DNA of 64,000 nt from Cornus controversa. Taxonomy: Eukaryota > Streptophyta > Magnoliopsida > Cornales > Cornaceae. The position numbers were made by a program, and so were the translations under genes. Below the pieces are notes generated by a model. It saw only the letters and a list, made by a program, of their open reading frames with translations. It did no database searches and was not told where the DNA came from. Position 1 is the stretch's first letter, and each line of letters starts with the position of its first letter. The stretch lies in assembly GCA_026545225.1 (NCBI GenBank), contig CM048853.1:40564755-40628754 (forward strand). The letters are read 5' to 3'. Positions 12,603 to 26,027 of the stretch are shown piece after piece.

Positions 12603-15600
12603 GAACAAACATATTATAATTTTTTTTCCTAAACAAACATATTATAATTTTCACTTCTCTTGTATAGATATAATTTTGTATTTATACATTAATATGTATA
12701 AGCACCCTAATTGATTGGTAATATCTATATTATATTCAAGTCAGCTCATTTATCTCATCTATCTCTAGCAACTTATTCAAAAATTGCAATTGAGTAAACT
12801 GTTATATGTACGCAATAATTTTAATTTTCATACAATTAATTTATGAATTTTTGGGATTTCCAATTTAAAATTTGGGTTTTTCAAACAAGGTTGTGTGGTA
12901 ATATGTGAAATTTGATTCTCTTACAGCCAATTGGTCTCGTCTTTACATCTGAATCTCTCAACCATCATGTCCTTAACTCATTATTTTGCAAACCGTAATT
13001 CAAATATTCATCAGTCTTACTCGACTGAGCGACTTAGATTTGAAAGTTGTCTCTCAACTCACTCTCCATTCAGATTTTTGTATTCCAAAATTCTATCACT
13101 CTTACTGAACTGACTGACTCACCTCGCAACTCAATCTAAATTCAGCAACTCAATCTAAATTCGGTTTGATTTTTGTACAAAACGATTGTTCTTTATTTTG
13201 GACTATTTATCGTCACTGCTCGAAAAGACTATACTTTCAAGAGATACTTAGCTTGTTAACTTTGACTCACATGAGGAGTATTTATAGTCTACTCTACTCC
13301 CACCTTCATAGTTTCTTTGGATTAGTTTAGAGTTACAATTTTTAGTATTTTTTATTATCCATTCTAAATATTTGTATACATATTTTTCGCATGTTCTATC
13401 TAAAATTTACTGGTCTATGTCAAGTTTCATTCTTCTAGAAATTTCTAGAATTGACATCAATTCTTAACAGTCTTCTTTTTTTTCAAGCGAGTTTTATTTT
13501 TTAATATATTTAATGTATACTCTCTCCAATTTATATGGAGATCATTTTAAACAAATATAATATTATAATATATTGAACTAAATATTCTCAAAAATTGATA
13601 ACAGAAAGAGATGGTTTCAACTACTTCTCTCAAATATTTTTTCTATTTATTAAAAATCCTTCTTACTTAATAACTAAAGCTATGAATGTATCTAACTTAT
13701 TTGATTTGAAAACTTAAATTCTCCAATTTAACTTTATTTTGAGACATGAAACAAAAATGCCATAATAATCAGCAATTAATAGTATTAAAGTAAAAATAGT
13801 TGTAATTTTTCGTAAACCTTACTTTTTCAATGTGGAATTCACTATCTAGGATTTGGTGTTGTAATATTAATATGGTAGAAAATAAAATTAATGTGCTTAA
13901 AATCAAATTTCCATCATGTTATTGTCATGTAATCTTTTTCGATGTGGAATATATTCACCATCTTATACCATCTACATCATCCATTTCTTAGAGCATCTAG
14001 GTATTTTCACACTAATGGCAAGTTTTTGGCTTCTAATCAGGAACGTTACTCTCTCATTTCTTGAGGTTTGGCCTAATTACTTTTAAATTAAAGTTTTTAC
14101 AAAATTACTCTGACATCTCTGTTAGTCTAGTGACCCGTTAAACAAAATCACATATACTATACAATTACAAAAATATCTTCAAATTATAATGCTTTTGTGC
14201 AAAATAATTTCAATTTCTAATAATGTGACTGAGATTAACATGTTTTATATATACATTTTCTCCATCAATGTCACACTAGCATTACCACCATCAAGAATAG
14301 TTTGAGCATTTTGATTTTTTTTAGATTAATTGACTTTAATAAAGTTGACTGTCATTTTTTTTTAGCACGAGTTGACTGTGAATTAACGGTACCATAAAAA
14401 TAAGGATGTTGAACATCATTTCAAGCAATATCTTAAATTGAGAAAAGTACTTGGTGCTTCAATGACTTTAAAATCATTAAATTATTATTATTATTATTCT
14501 TTTAAGGAAAATTATGTTTTTGTAGTTAACACATATTATGAATGGAAAACATTAGATGTTATTCAATTTAGTATTAAGTTACCAATTGATCAGGCTTTCT
14601 TAAAGATTTCCAGGTAGATATATTTAGATTTTGCAAGGATCGCTTGGATAATTTTATTGTTATTTTTTAGAAGCTGGTGGAGTTAATTGTTGACAGGGGC
14701 TCAGATTTTGCATCTATTTGAGCTCGTATGGGATTGCTCTTGAATCACCTGAAAGCGCTTCTATTTTTTTAAAAAAAGATGCTTTTAAACATGTTTGACA
14801 ACGATTATCAATTTTAGCTCTCAAGAGCTTTTGAATGAAGTTAAAATTTATAATTTTTAAAATTGCATTCTTAGTAGAGGTCCATATTTTAGGTAATTGT
14901 ACGTTTTTTCTTGGAAAATTTTATTCTTTTTTATTTTTTATAGAAACAATTTTATTACTTCTCTTATAAAGTAATGTTATATAGATACATTCTATTAAAA
15001 TCATTATTGTAAATTTAACAATAAAATTTAAAATATATTAGTATCAAACAAATTAAAAATTCTTTAATTTTGAAAATTACTTTATATAATGTATTGCCAA
15101 ACACCTAATATGTTTGTTACTAACAACAATTTTAAGACAATTGCTTTATCTTTTTTAATGAGTATATACCTGGCTTGAAATTAATTTTCTTTAATGAAAG
15201 CTACGTTTGATTTAGGTTGTGATGATGGTGTGTGAATTAACCACACACTTTTTATGAACCAATGAACTAAAAAATTTGGTTGCGGTCCTGAAATGTTTCA
15301 CAGCCCAGATGGGGATGGAGACCAAAGAATTGCATCATCAGAAAGTGAATTAATTGTTGTGCATCCTCATGTACATATGCTTCAAATTCTGTACCCATGC
15401 ATTGAGAATTATTTCTTGAATGCTTATTGTTGTTGTGCATCCTTTCTTGAATGCTTATTTATAAGTCAACTATAATAATACATAACAATACCTCTCATTT
15501 ACACTTATTAATCATTCAATGCAAAAGGTCAAAAATATTGCGCCCTTCACAAAGTCTAAGAAATGATTTTATGTAAATAGAATCCACCAAAACCTAATTA

Positions 15601-15608
15601 ACTTATAC
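12603..15608. other. 3' flank of laccase copy A, no gene
   Basis: The sequence is AT-rich and non-coding. From about 13005 it is colinear with 50872 onward, the 3' flank of laccase copy B. The match breaks at about 14650 (52460 in B), where each copy has its own unrelated insert, and resumes at TCCTTTCTTGAATGCTTATT (15438 in A, 52774 in B). At 12603-12655 there is a short direct duplication of AACAAACATATTATAATTTT. Confidence 0.7.
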
Positions 15609-18535
15609 TTAATTACTAGACATTTCAACTGAATCCTCGAATTCTTGAATATAATTAACGAATGATTCATTGCATCGAGGCATGGATGAAGGGGGCTCGA
15701 GCATGCTTGTCTCGGGAGTTCCACCATCTTTCACTATCAACGCAGTTTTCATGCCCCAAGTGAGATGTTTAGTCAAATGACAGTGCCATAGCCATACACC
15801 TGACAAAAATTAATTATTCAGTGCTAAGAACAAATAAGTAAATTAATCATTCATTGTTAAGAACAAATAAGTTATAGAAAAATGACTTAAAGTCTGATAG
15901 TCAGTGTGACATCCCACATCATCTGGGGAGAGAGATTTGTTGAGACTTATATATATGAATACCCCCTAACCTTGTAGATGTGTTTTGAACAAAACTGTGA
16001 GTACTAAGAGGAGAGTATGCAAAGTGAACAGTATCTCTATGATATGGGGCAGATAGTGACAAATGATATCAGAGTCAATCCCCAGTCGAAAATGGGAGAG
16101 AACCCCATAGGTCGTCGTGACAGATGGTATTATATATCTTTTCCTAATAGGTTTCTTATACTTTTTCCTAAACCATCTACGACTAGGATTTCTTATCTCC
16201 TAAGTTTACACAGTATCAGAGCCAATCCTCAGCCGAAAATGGGAGAGAGCCCCACAGGTCTTGACTGATGGTATTAAAGTCAATCCTCAGCCAAAAATGA
16301 GGGACCGTGCATAAGCCCATGAGGAACTTCTCTTGAGAGATCGACCAACGAGGACGTTAGGTTCCAAGAGGGGGTGATTGTGACGTCTCACATCATTGGG
16401 GGAGAGGTTTATTGAGACTTATATATGTGGGCACCTCGAAACCTTGTAGATGTATTTTAAACAAAATCATGAGGACCAAGATGAGAGTGTGCAAAGCAGA
16501 TAATATCTACATGCTAAGGGGATAAGTCGTGAGAGTGTGCACAAGCCCATAAGAAACTGGTCTTGAGGGATTGGCCAACAAGGATGCTAAACCTAAGAGG
16601 GGGTAATTGTGACATCCTGCATTGCCGGGGGAGATGTTTGTTGAGACTTATATATATGGGTACCCCCCAACCTTAAGACCTGCCAATAAAGATGTTGGGT
16701 CCCAAGAAGGGGTGATTGTGACTTCCCTGGGCACCCCCTAATCTTGTAAATGCATTTTGAAAAAAATTGTGAGCACCAAAAGGAGAGTGTGCAAAGCAGA
16801 GAGTATTTACACGCTACGGTGGCATGTCGTGAGAGTGTACACAAGCCCATGAGGAACTGATTATGACATCCCACATCGCGGGGGGAGAGGTTTGTTGAGA
16901 CTTATATATGTGGGTACCCCCTAACCTCAAAACCAGCTAACCAGGATGTTGGGTCCTAAGAGGGGGTGATTGTGACATCCCACATTACTGAGGGAGAGGT
17001 TTATTGAGACTTATATATATGGGCACCCCCTAACATTATAGACGCATTTTGACCAAAATCATTTGTACCAAGAGGAGAGTATTCAAAGCAGATAATGTCT
17101 ACACACTACGAGGGCAGGTTGTGAGAGTGTCCACAAGCCCACAAGAAATTGGTCTTGAGGGACTGGCCAACGAGGATGTTGGACCCAAGAGGGAGTGATC
17201 GTGACATCCCATATTGATGGAGGAGAGGTTTGTTGAGACTTATATATGTGGACCCCCTAACCTTGTAGACGTTTTATGACCAAAATTGTGAGCACAAAAA
17301 GGTGACGTCCCACATCGCCAGGGGAGAGGTTTGTTGATACTTATATATGTGGGTTACTCCTAACCTTGTAGATGCATTTTAAACAAAATCATGAGCACCA
17401 AGAAGAGAGTGTGCAAAGCGGATAATATCTACACACTGTGGGGGCAGGTTGTGACGGCGAGATTAACTCTGTGACTTATTTTATATGAGTAGGGTGATGT
17501 CAAAAACATCATATAAATCAGTCGGAGTTGTCCTAACTATGGGCGCCTAACCTAGTTTAGAGGGCATTAGAATCAGTTAATTTTTGAAAAATGATATGTA
17601 GTCCAACAAACGAACTAATATGACTTTTTGATGTGAATAAAGAATAACGTCACCATATTATCAGCCATCATAATGCCATCATCCTCCATTCACACAACTT
17701 TCAAATGTTATATCTTAATTTTTTTACCAAGAACAGTCATACCTGGATTATTTGCTTGGAACCTAATTGTGACCCATCCCAATTTAGGAACTCGAATTGT
17801 ATTCAATTCAGGTGGATCAACAAGATTATACGATTTTGGATCGGTCTCATTGTCGAAATTCCCAAGTCCTGCTCCAACGACATAGAAGCTATAGCCATGT
17901 AAATGCATCGGGTGATTCACTGATCCATCCATCACGTTCGTCCCTTGGAACACTATCTCAATTGTTTCATTATAATTTAGCACCTTCACCTTGGTCCCTA
18001 TGCCTGGTGTTTTATAAGCAGCCAAATCTGAGCCTGTAAAGTTGTAAAAAACAAGCGGCTGGTTGGGAAAATCTGTAGTGTAGATCCCACTAATATTCCT
18101 GCATAAATGCATCAAATCGAAAGGTGATCGAAGTAATCTGCTTGATGGAATAAAGAAAAAAATCTAAATAAACATTAGTAATAACAACCATATTTGGACA
18201 TAATATCTCCATTTCTTTGGAAATATGAGAACAATTAAGATCTGAAATTCATGTTTTTTTTTTTCCAAGTAAAAGGGTTTAACTCCGCCCATGTTTCTTT
18301 ATGCAGTCGGTCCCAAACCCGGAAAAAAAAGGAGGGTTGCATACTTAGGTAGCTTGATAGCCAACTTAAACTATCATGACCAATTAGTGTAAACATGAAG
18401 CATGAACCGACTCCAATTAAATAGTTGAGAAAAAGGTTTAATTGTTGGTAAGAGGGGAAGTAGTAATATTGATGAACTATACAAACAAGCACCGCAAAGG
18501 GAGCAGACAGAAAGCTAGCTAAGCTAGACAAAACA

Positions 18536-18586
<51 letters not shown>

Positions 18587-20611
18587 TTAGCACTAGGAAC
18601 TTTAGGTACAGCAAAACACAAACATTCACAATTAGTGTTTCATAGAAGAGTTGTGCTAGATGCCCTAATTTGTTTTATATTCTACAAGGTTCAATTAACC
18701 TTGAACTAATCATATATGAAGAAAGAATAAAATTTGAAGAGAGAGAATATAATAGCATAACTTTTGGCCCCAAAAAGAGAAATCAATTAAGGTATACCTG
18801 TAGTAGGCGAGCAGTATATCTGTAGAAGGGTTTTGAAATGTTATATTACTCAATGCTGAACTAATCCGATTTCCATCCTGTGATTGGCATGAAGCATTTG
18901 GACAAGCAATCTCTTTCTGAGAAACATCTACAAACATATGAGTAGTTATGTTTAATGGTACATTCACAGGATGTTCTTCGCTTGCTAAGCTTCTCAGGCG
19001 TGACAAGAATTCATTGGCGATCACAATGTTTCTATGGTCCGGAAGATTGGATGGAAAGAGAGGTACAGAAGGGGGAGTATAGCTGCCTCTATACTCCATT
19101 ATCGCGGAAGTAGCATTTTCTATATCAGCTGCACCAACAGTGACAAATTGTCTCGCGGCCATGTAATAGTGACCAAGAGGCCGGTTTGCTGTGAGTAGAA
19201 CGTTCATGGTTTGTCCCGGTGAGATTGCCAGAAATGGGGTGTTCAAAGGTTTGAGGTAGCTCCCGTCCATTCCAACCAGTGTGAGATTATGGTCAGCAAT
19301 TGCAAAGAAGAGTTCTGAGTTCACTGCTGCATTGATGATCCGGAGAAGATAGGTCTTGCCATAATCTACAGACATATGGTATGTTGCATCTGCAGCTGCA
19401 CTTGAACAATTATAATCAGCGTAAGTATGATATAACAAAAATAATAGTATGTGGTTTAACTGAGGCTATAGCCTTAGATAGAGCCGAATGAAAACATAGA
19501 ATTGGTGTAACCGTTCCACTCCAAGCTAGCAATTGAGTAGATTGTTGTTCTTGTTGTATGATATAATACACTTGCTCAACAATTATAATCAGCAAGTGTA
19601 TTATATATATAACAGAAACACATTAATTAGATCTTAAATTATGCATTGCAATATATAGTCTGTAAATTATAAGGGCCTGCTCAGATTGCTTGAGAGTTAA
19701 AAGCGAAATGTTACATGCTATATACCTATAGAAAGTACTTGAAGCATGAGATTATTATATGAGAACTTTTACCAAACCCAACTAATTAATTAAAATTTTC
19801 TTTTTTATATCATTATTAAATTTTGTAGCAAAATATTTTTATGCTGTTTTTGATTGCATGAAATTGGTGTCTTAGAATTGGAATCAACAAAGATCCACCT
19901 TAAAGTGCAGTTGTCCTAAAAAAAATTCTTTCTTTTCCAAACTAAGGATGCATATACTATAAACTTGCATTTTGAAAATCTGTAATTGACATGTACTTAT
20001 AGGTTATATGTATTAAAAAAACAAACCATACCACTAGAGCAATATTCAAAGAATGTTCCGGGTTGGCCATTAATGACATATGCATCTGCTCGTGGTAAGT
20101 CTGCACCCACGTGGAGATCCGCATGAAGTTCTTCATTCACATCTCCTTTATACCAAGATGCTGCAAATGAGAAAAGATGAATGAAAATGACAATTTCTTA
20201 TGATAATGTATATAGGGATTATTTCAAATACATGGATTTTTAGAGTACTATTTACTATTTCATGGAGTTAAAGTCATGAAGTTTTGAAAAAATAGATTTG
20301 ACTAAAATGCTGTGAACATAAAAAAAAAGTCCATGTTTTGTAATTTCTTATAACCCAAGTGTCTTTTCTTTATTTTTTAGTAAAATGATTTGCATAATGA
20401 CATTGTACTTCTATGCACAAAAGTGATTTCGAACGTAAACAACTTGTAATTTTCTTTTTTCGAAAGTCCAATAATATTTTTGTACGGTGAATATTGCATA
20501 TGGTCATGCAAATGCTATAATACTATTGGACCTCAAAAAAAAATTTGAACAAAATTTTCAGAAACCACTTCATGACAATAATTTGATGAAATGTAAATAG
20601 CACTTCAAAAG

Positions 20612-20653
<42 letters not shown>

Positions 20654-21953
20654 AAATTACATATGTGGTCCAAAGGATTCTTCCCGCAATCTATTGTTTG
20701 TGTACCTAATGAAAGATAGATTGTATATGGAGCTTTTTTTTTTTTTTTCCATGAATCAGTTAGTAATGTTAAATTAAGTGTACCGAGTACTATGACTTCT
20801 TCAGAATCAGGTTTTGGAAATGGATAAGTTGTTCCCTCAGCAGGCAAGATGATGATGGCACCATGCACACTACTTTGAGTCCAGTCACTGTGGGCATGCC
20901 ACCAAACGGTTCCTTCCTCAGTAGAAAATATGATCTTGTAGGTGAAATTTGTGCCAGCCACGATTGGACACTGTGTGATGTAACGTGGACCATCCGACCA
21001 TGGATTCCTTGGTTGTTTTACTCCATGCCTGTCAATATATAGGTTATTACATTTTTCAGTTATCAAGATCACATATTAATCCTTGTGAAGCATTAAAATG
21101 TTTTTTTTTTTTTTTTTTCTGGTAAAAGGTAAATTTGTATGGAATGGGAAAGACTTATCATGAACTAAAAAAAAAAAAAAGCACAAAGTTAAACACCAAC
21201 AAAGTTGTAGGTGTGGGTGTCGGCTTGAATGTGAACTGGATGAAAGGAATATACTCGTCGATCTAATAAGACAGAGCAACAATACCTCAGAACCGAAGCA
21301 AACATAGAGTGGTGGGCCCCACCAATCGCTATCTTTGTTTCGTTTTTGAAGTTCAGACCACAAATCATTTGCATGCGTGTGTTTTCGACTTAGACTAGGT
21401 TTTGGATCTGAAATTTCTTCTACACTTTTTGTAGGAAAAAATTTGTTTAGATTCTTTTGAGATTCCGTAATCTCCGAAAAACTCTGGTGTACGTGAGAGT
21501 GAGAGAGAGAGAGAGAGAGAGGTAGGAGAACCAGTGAACTCAGAGAGAGAGAGAGAGGGTGAACCAGTGCAGTGTGACTCCATAATTCCCATGATTGTGA
21601 ACATTTACAAACACAGTATCTCCTTTGTGCACACGAATAACTGGTCCAGGAAAACTATCATTAACGGTCAACATGCTCTTTGTACTGCAAAGTCTTGTAA
21701 AATATGTCTCCTTCACCTGCAAGGGAATATATATATATATATATATATATATTAAACGAAATGGATAAAGCACTAAAATAAGGTCGAAACCAAGATATAT
21801 AATAAGCAATGTTTTTGTGCACATACACACACGTATATGTATTTATTTATTGGTACTTACAAAAAAGTCATAATAATGGTCTTTGCCCTGAGCCAGACTA
21901 GTGATGGAAAGTAATAACATGAACCATAAATACTTTGAGAACACTGCACTCAT
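15609..21953 (-). CDS. LAC: Laccase (multicopper oxidase), copy A, seven exons, 585 aa
   Basis: A secreted blue-copper enzyme (p-diphenol:O2 oxidoreductase) that oxidises phenolics such as monolignols or flavonoids in the cell wall and reduces O2 to water. Exons: 21953-21861, 21716-21565, 21028-20784, 20160-20032, 19389-18798, 18098-17743, 15799-15609, all with GT-AG borders; they sum to 1758 bp without an internal stop. Residues 1-23 are a signal peptide (hydrophobic core WFMLLLSITSLA). Copper motifs: L1 HWHG (81-84, split by intron 2), L2 WWHAH (124-128), L3 HPMHLHG (466-472), L4 HCHLTKH (528-534), giving ten His plus Cys529. The residue ten after the Cys is Met539, a weak axial ligand, as in LAC14/LAC15-type plant laccases rather than the usual Leu. 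Length is normal. The exon 5 acceptor could lie 6 bp upstream (19395), adding two residues. Intron 6 carries a TRIM concatemer. Confidence 0.95.
15905..17455 (-). repeat. TRIM-like LTR concatemer in laccase A intron 6
   Basis: At least seven LTR-like starts of the form GTGACATCCCACATCG(C) lie near 15906, 16380, 16609, 16862, 16973, 17202 and 17302. Each is followed by GAGAGGTTTGTTGAGACTTA and a GTGTGCAAAGC-GATA-TATCTACACG block. Between some units are GATATCAGAGTC/GTATCAGAGCC, resembling the initiator-tRNA-Met primer site, and AAGAGGGGGTGATT, resembling a polypurine tract. The motifs read left to right, opposite to the gene. No protein is encoded, which fits TRIM elements. The same array lies in the same intron of copy B. 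The strand given is that of the host gene; the array's own motifs read on the plus strand. Confidence 0.75.
18538..18583. repeat. (TA)n microsatellite in laccase A intron 5
   Basis: 46 bp of TA dinucleotides. The matching place in copy B (about 56759-56770) has only a short run. Confidence 0.95.
20612..20650. repeat. (AT)n microsatellite in laccase A intron 3
   Basis: About 38 bp of AT dinucleotides just downstream of exon 3. Copy B has a much shorter run at about 59136-59149. Confidence 0.9.
21727..21752. repeat. (AT)n microsatellite in laccase A intron 1
   Basis: 26 bp of AT, 10 bp upstream of the exon 2 acceptor on the minus strand. The same site in copy B is 56 bp long. Confidence 0.95.
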
Positions 21954-22100
21954 GGTGACGAAACACGTTTCTTTCCTTTTCTGCAAGCTTCAAGTATATA
22001 CTAAAGTGTGTATGTACACAACTGTACACAACTTCATATATATATATATACACACAGAGAGAGAGAGAGAGAGATTTCTTATAAGAGTGCTTAATTTCTG
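21954..22100 (-). promoter_or_regulatory. Proximal promoter and 5' UTR of laccase A
   Basis: On the minus strand a TATATATATATATGAAG run (about 22037-22050) lies roughly 85 bp upstream of the ATG and could serve as the TATA element. Just upstream of it is a (CT)n tract of about 20 bp, a common plant core-promoter feature. The start context is TCACCATGAG. The counterpart in copy B has the TA run (about 61063-61079) but lacks the adjacent CT tract. Confidence 0.45.
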
Positions 22101-23856
22101 GTGGACTTTCGGTTGTATTATTTGTTGTAAGAGTGTTTTCTGGTGGACTTTCGGTTGGATTGGCATCATTTCTACACCTCTTGTACAAACTTACCCGGCC
22201 ATTGTATTGTTTTGGTTGGGTTCACATGTTTGTTGTTCATACGAGGTTCACAAAAATGTGTGGTGTTGCCGAAAGCTGCAGGTTTTGGTGTTTTTGAAGA
22301 GTGATGTTACGGGTAAAAGTTTAAATCTTGTGACACATGCGAGTAATGCTATAATACGACACGTTTGTGCTGGGCAGCCCGGGTTCAATTCCCCTAGCTA
22401 ACATCTAACCTAAAACCTTACATTGCCTTGAAAAAATAATAATAATCATGTTCGTTACCAACTCTCGTTACTAGTATCATGTGACAACACAATCTCTCCT
22501 CCTACTCTCACGTGTCGCGAGATTTTGGTTAACATAGGGTATTAGTGATAATTAATTATTTGAGTGAACATGAAATTTTGAAAAAGTTATATACTATTTT
22601 TACTCTTTCACGTTAAAGACAACTAATTTTTATGAAAAAATTATAACGACAAAGAATTCTTACTTTTGAAACAAATTTCTAGCAAAGTTTTATAAAAACT
22701 AGAAGACCTCTTTTACTCTTTTTCATTTATTAACAAGACCTTTTTTTTCTTTTTTAGCATTATTCTTCATCTTTGGAACTCTTCTTCACTCTTTCACAAC
22801 ATCTTCTCCTTTCATCACCATCAACCATTTTTTTAAATGATTCAAGTATGGTAATATATTTATCTTTTTTTTCTTTTCTTTTTTTATCTGAAATTTGATG
22901 ATTGTATGCAGATTTAGAATATATTTTTTGCAAAATTTTAAGTTCAGTTTTGTATTTTATTTTTCTTGGCATTCAACAAGGGAAGGATGTTTACTTAGCA
23001 TTCATGATGAACCAATGCATGCATGCATGCATGGCTCATACCATCAAACTACAAACTCATAACCAACCAATGCTTGGATTAATATTAACATATATACGCG
23101 TGCGTGTGAGAGAGAGTGGTGAGAGTGAGAGTGAGTGAGTTTAGCAAAACACACTCCATTTGGGAATCTATCTGAATAATACTTGGATCTTGCTCTGACA
23201 GTATGAACATCATTCTCCCTACTTATGTGGACCAATAGAATTAAAACAGCTGTCGAAAATTTTATTTTTTTTAAAATGAACATTATCCATCTTTTGTGGG
23301 TTAAACGAAAAGTTCATCGTTTATTAATTTTTTATTGTCTTTCAACTTCTATCTGCACACTCATTGATCCACATAAACAAGAAAAATAATATTAGTATTG
23401 TCAGGACAGGATCCAAATATTATCCAATCTATTATGCATGATTTGGAATTTATGTACTTTCATGTTTGAACAATCAACAGTTAACAATGGCTGTCTATTA
23501 GATTGATTTATTTATTTATTAGGTTTTGGTTATTTCCTCGTAAGGCTTGAATAGACACAAGGATGTATATAATCTCACGTTACAACTTTATTGAAAATAG
23601 GTTTCAAAGTGCAAAAGTAAGATTAGGCTTGGAATTTTTTCTGACCCCCGATTTTCTGGGATGACGTGACCACCCCGCCCCGTTCATTCTTCCCATTCTT
23701 CTTTAGTAGGGACCAGATTTGACATGGAAAATCTAACCGAGTCTCATCATTGCGCGTGAGACTTTTCATTAAATTGCCCTTTTTGTGAGTAGACATTTTT
23801 CATTAAATTGATTTGATCGATCGGTAGTTTGGATATATTCTTATATGAACAATGGC
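22101..23856. other. Upstream region of laccase A, no gene
   Basis: Non-coding sequence, partly colinear with 61080-61950 of copy B (for example TGGTGGACTTTCGGTTGG at 22141 and 61111). At about 22375-22390 GCCCGGGTTCAATTCCCC resembles a tRNA box B, followed at 22430 by an A-rich tail; this may be a SINE fragment. A GCATGCATGCATGCATG run lies at about 23017-23032. Confidence 0.5.
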
Positions 23857-24030
23857 TACACACGTTATAAAAATATTTTATGAATTTTTATCTTGAATGA
23901 TGTTACAATTAAATGGTGAGTTAGAATTGGTAAGATTTCTATCATACACGAAATTTCAATTATATTATCACCTACCACATCATTCATGATAGTAATTCAT
24001 GATAAAATTTTATGAGATTTAGCATTTTCC
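23857..24030. mobile_element. Short MITE-like inverted repeat upstream of laccase A
   Basis: The left arm (TTTTATGAATTTTTATCTTG, AATGATG) pairs with the right arm (CATCATTCATGATAGTAATT, CATGATAAAATTTTATG), leaving a spacer of about 80 bp. A related, partly doubled copy lies at 61958-62292 upstream of laccase B. No coding sequence is present, and the superfamily is uncertain. Confidence 0.55.
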
Positions 24031-24794
24031 TTCTTATATACAGAGCTACAGTAAGGACACCGCCATAAAGGTCCGTGACCGTTTACAGATATCCCTTATC
24101 AATATAATCAAGACACAATAGAATACATGTTTGATACAATTAAGGAGTATTTAATTTTTTAAATATTAAATATGGCTAGAATATAGAGGGATACGGTTGA
24201 GATACGTGTGAATATGTCAGGATATATTTGAGATATGTTTAAAATACTTTTCGAGACAAATTTATAATTTTTTGTTATATAAAATAGAGTTAAGATTGTA
24301 ATATTAAAAATTTTATAGGTTAGAAAAATAAGGATTATTTTATAATAAAACAAAAATATTTTTAAAACCCTCAATTAAGTGAGTCATTGTAAATAATATT
24401 AGAAAATATAGAGAATTTTATATTTTAACTTTTTATATTTTGTATAATTTCTTTAAGTATATTTATTGTATGGTTGAAGAAATAAACTTAATATTTTATG
24501 TATAATATTAAATTTTTATTTATTTATTTATTTGATGTATCCTTATCGTGTCTATATCTTATTTTTTGTAATTTCTTGTATCGCTGTATCTGTATCGTAT
24601 TATAGTAATATTACGTGTTCATGTCCGTATTTCCTTAACATAGAGGCTCGTATCTTTGAACTGCAGCCAAGGCCATATAACCACCAGTCCTCATGAGTCA
24701 TTACCCCCAAAAACAAAAACTACCAATCCTGTCAAGAATGTTAGCAAATATATATATACACACACACATGCATACACTTACAGAAACAGATATG

Positions 24795-25294
24795 CAATAA
24801 TGCGGTTAATTAAAAATGGACTTAAAATGATAAAAATATCCTCACAAATAAAAAATAAAAATTTAATTAATTTACTAAAAAAAATCAAAATTTTTTTTTA
24901 AGAAACATAGTAATTTAGCGAAAATTACTAAAAAAAGAAAAAAAAACTTTAATTTGGTGAAAAATACCAAAACAAATTACCGAAAAATACTAAAAAAATA
25001 GCTTTAATTTGTCAAAAAATACCGAAAAAATTTGGTGAATGAAAGTTCCTTTTTTGGTTAAATTTTTTTGACAAATTAAAGTTGTTTTTTTTTTGTATTT
25101 TTCAATAAAGTAATCAGTTTTTTATTTTTTATATTTGTGAATATATTTTTGTCAATTTAAGTCAATTTTTAATTCAAATAGGGACAAATTATACTGATTT
25201 GTAAGTTAGAAAGTATTTGTTGCACTTAAAAAAAAAAAAAGAGGGGTATTGTACACTATTTTGAAATTAGAGGGAGATTTATCGAGCTTTGACC
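24795..25294. mobile_element. Decayed fold-back Mutator-type MITE fragment
   Basis: The right arm matches the element at 4776-5429: GACAAATTATACTGATTTGT, then GAGGGGTATTGTACACTATT and TTTATCGAGCTTTGACCTTA. The left part retains AAATGATAAAAATATCCTCA, while the outermost left arm is missing. It is absent from the corresponding place in copy B. Confidence 0.7.
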
Positions 25295-25961
25295 TTATAA
25301 AAAACTCTGCTGACAAAAGACATTTATTATGTGTTGATTGAAAATTTTATTAATTAATGATTGTTTTGACTTTCTATGTTATTCAACATTTCAAAGAAAA
25401 AAAATTATAAAGAGGGCCCGTGAATCTTGTCAATGAGCTTTTGATAGATGTAAAACTAACATTCTATGTTTGACTTACAATCACTGTAGCAAATATGTGA
25501 TGTAGCAGTGGAGATATATCGGGCTTTCAAGATGTCAAAGAAGCATGCCCACTCTTTTTTAGTTTCTTTGGAAAGACCACATATCCTTCTTCTATGAAAT
25601 CTTGGAACCACTGGGACAACATGTTAATTTATTTTGCTTTTAGTCCAAAATAAGTTCATGAAAGTGAATTAATTAGAAAGAAAACTCTGAATTTCTGACA
25701 AAACGGAAGCTCAAAGATAAATCTCACTCTAAAATAATAATGAAGCAAAAGGTTCAAACTCAAAAGAGTTAAAACATTTCTTTCTCAATTCTTCATTTCA
25801 ATATACCTTTTATCTTCAAGCTAGCTTACATGTATTTTTATATTACTATGGATCTGCAGTAGACTCTTCACCATTTTTTCTGACTTTTGCAACAATGCGT
25901 TGAATAATGTTTTCTTTACTTTCTAGCATCATATTGTCTCTTTATCATGTTGGTGTTTCAA

Positions 25962-25965
<4 letters not shown>

Positions 25966-26022
<57 letters not shown>
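25966..26022. repeat. (TA)n microsatellite, 57 bp
   Basis: A long uninterrupted TA run lying just past the right limit of segmental duplication copy A. Confidence 0.95.

Positions 26023-26027
<5 letters not shown>

Larger units (their letters stand above)
13005..25945. repeat. Direct segmental duplication, copy A (contains laccase A)
   Basis: Homology with 50872-62980 in the same orientation covers the laccase 3' flank, all exons and introns, and the 5' upstream region up to TTTCTAGCATCATATTGTCT near 25921-25940 (TTTCTAACATCATATTATCT near 62951 in copy B). Limits were set by eye and are good to some tens of bases. Copy-specific inserts (for example the MITE fragment at 24795-25294) interrupt the match. 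Confidence 0.85.

Noticed and set aside
21395-21604. Ser/Leu-rich small proteins around the laccase exon 2-intron 2 border
   Set aside because: They arise from (GA)n repeats read through the real splice donor; the laccase splice model explains the region.
22330-22445. A tRNA gene or SINE
   Set aside because: Only a box-B-like GGGTTCAATTCCC and an A-rich tail are visible. No box A, cloverleaf or target duplication was found, so it is mentioned only as a possible SINE trace.
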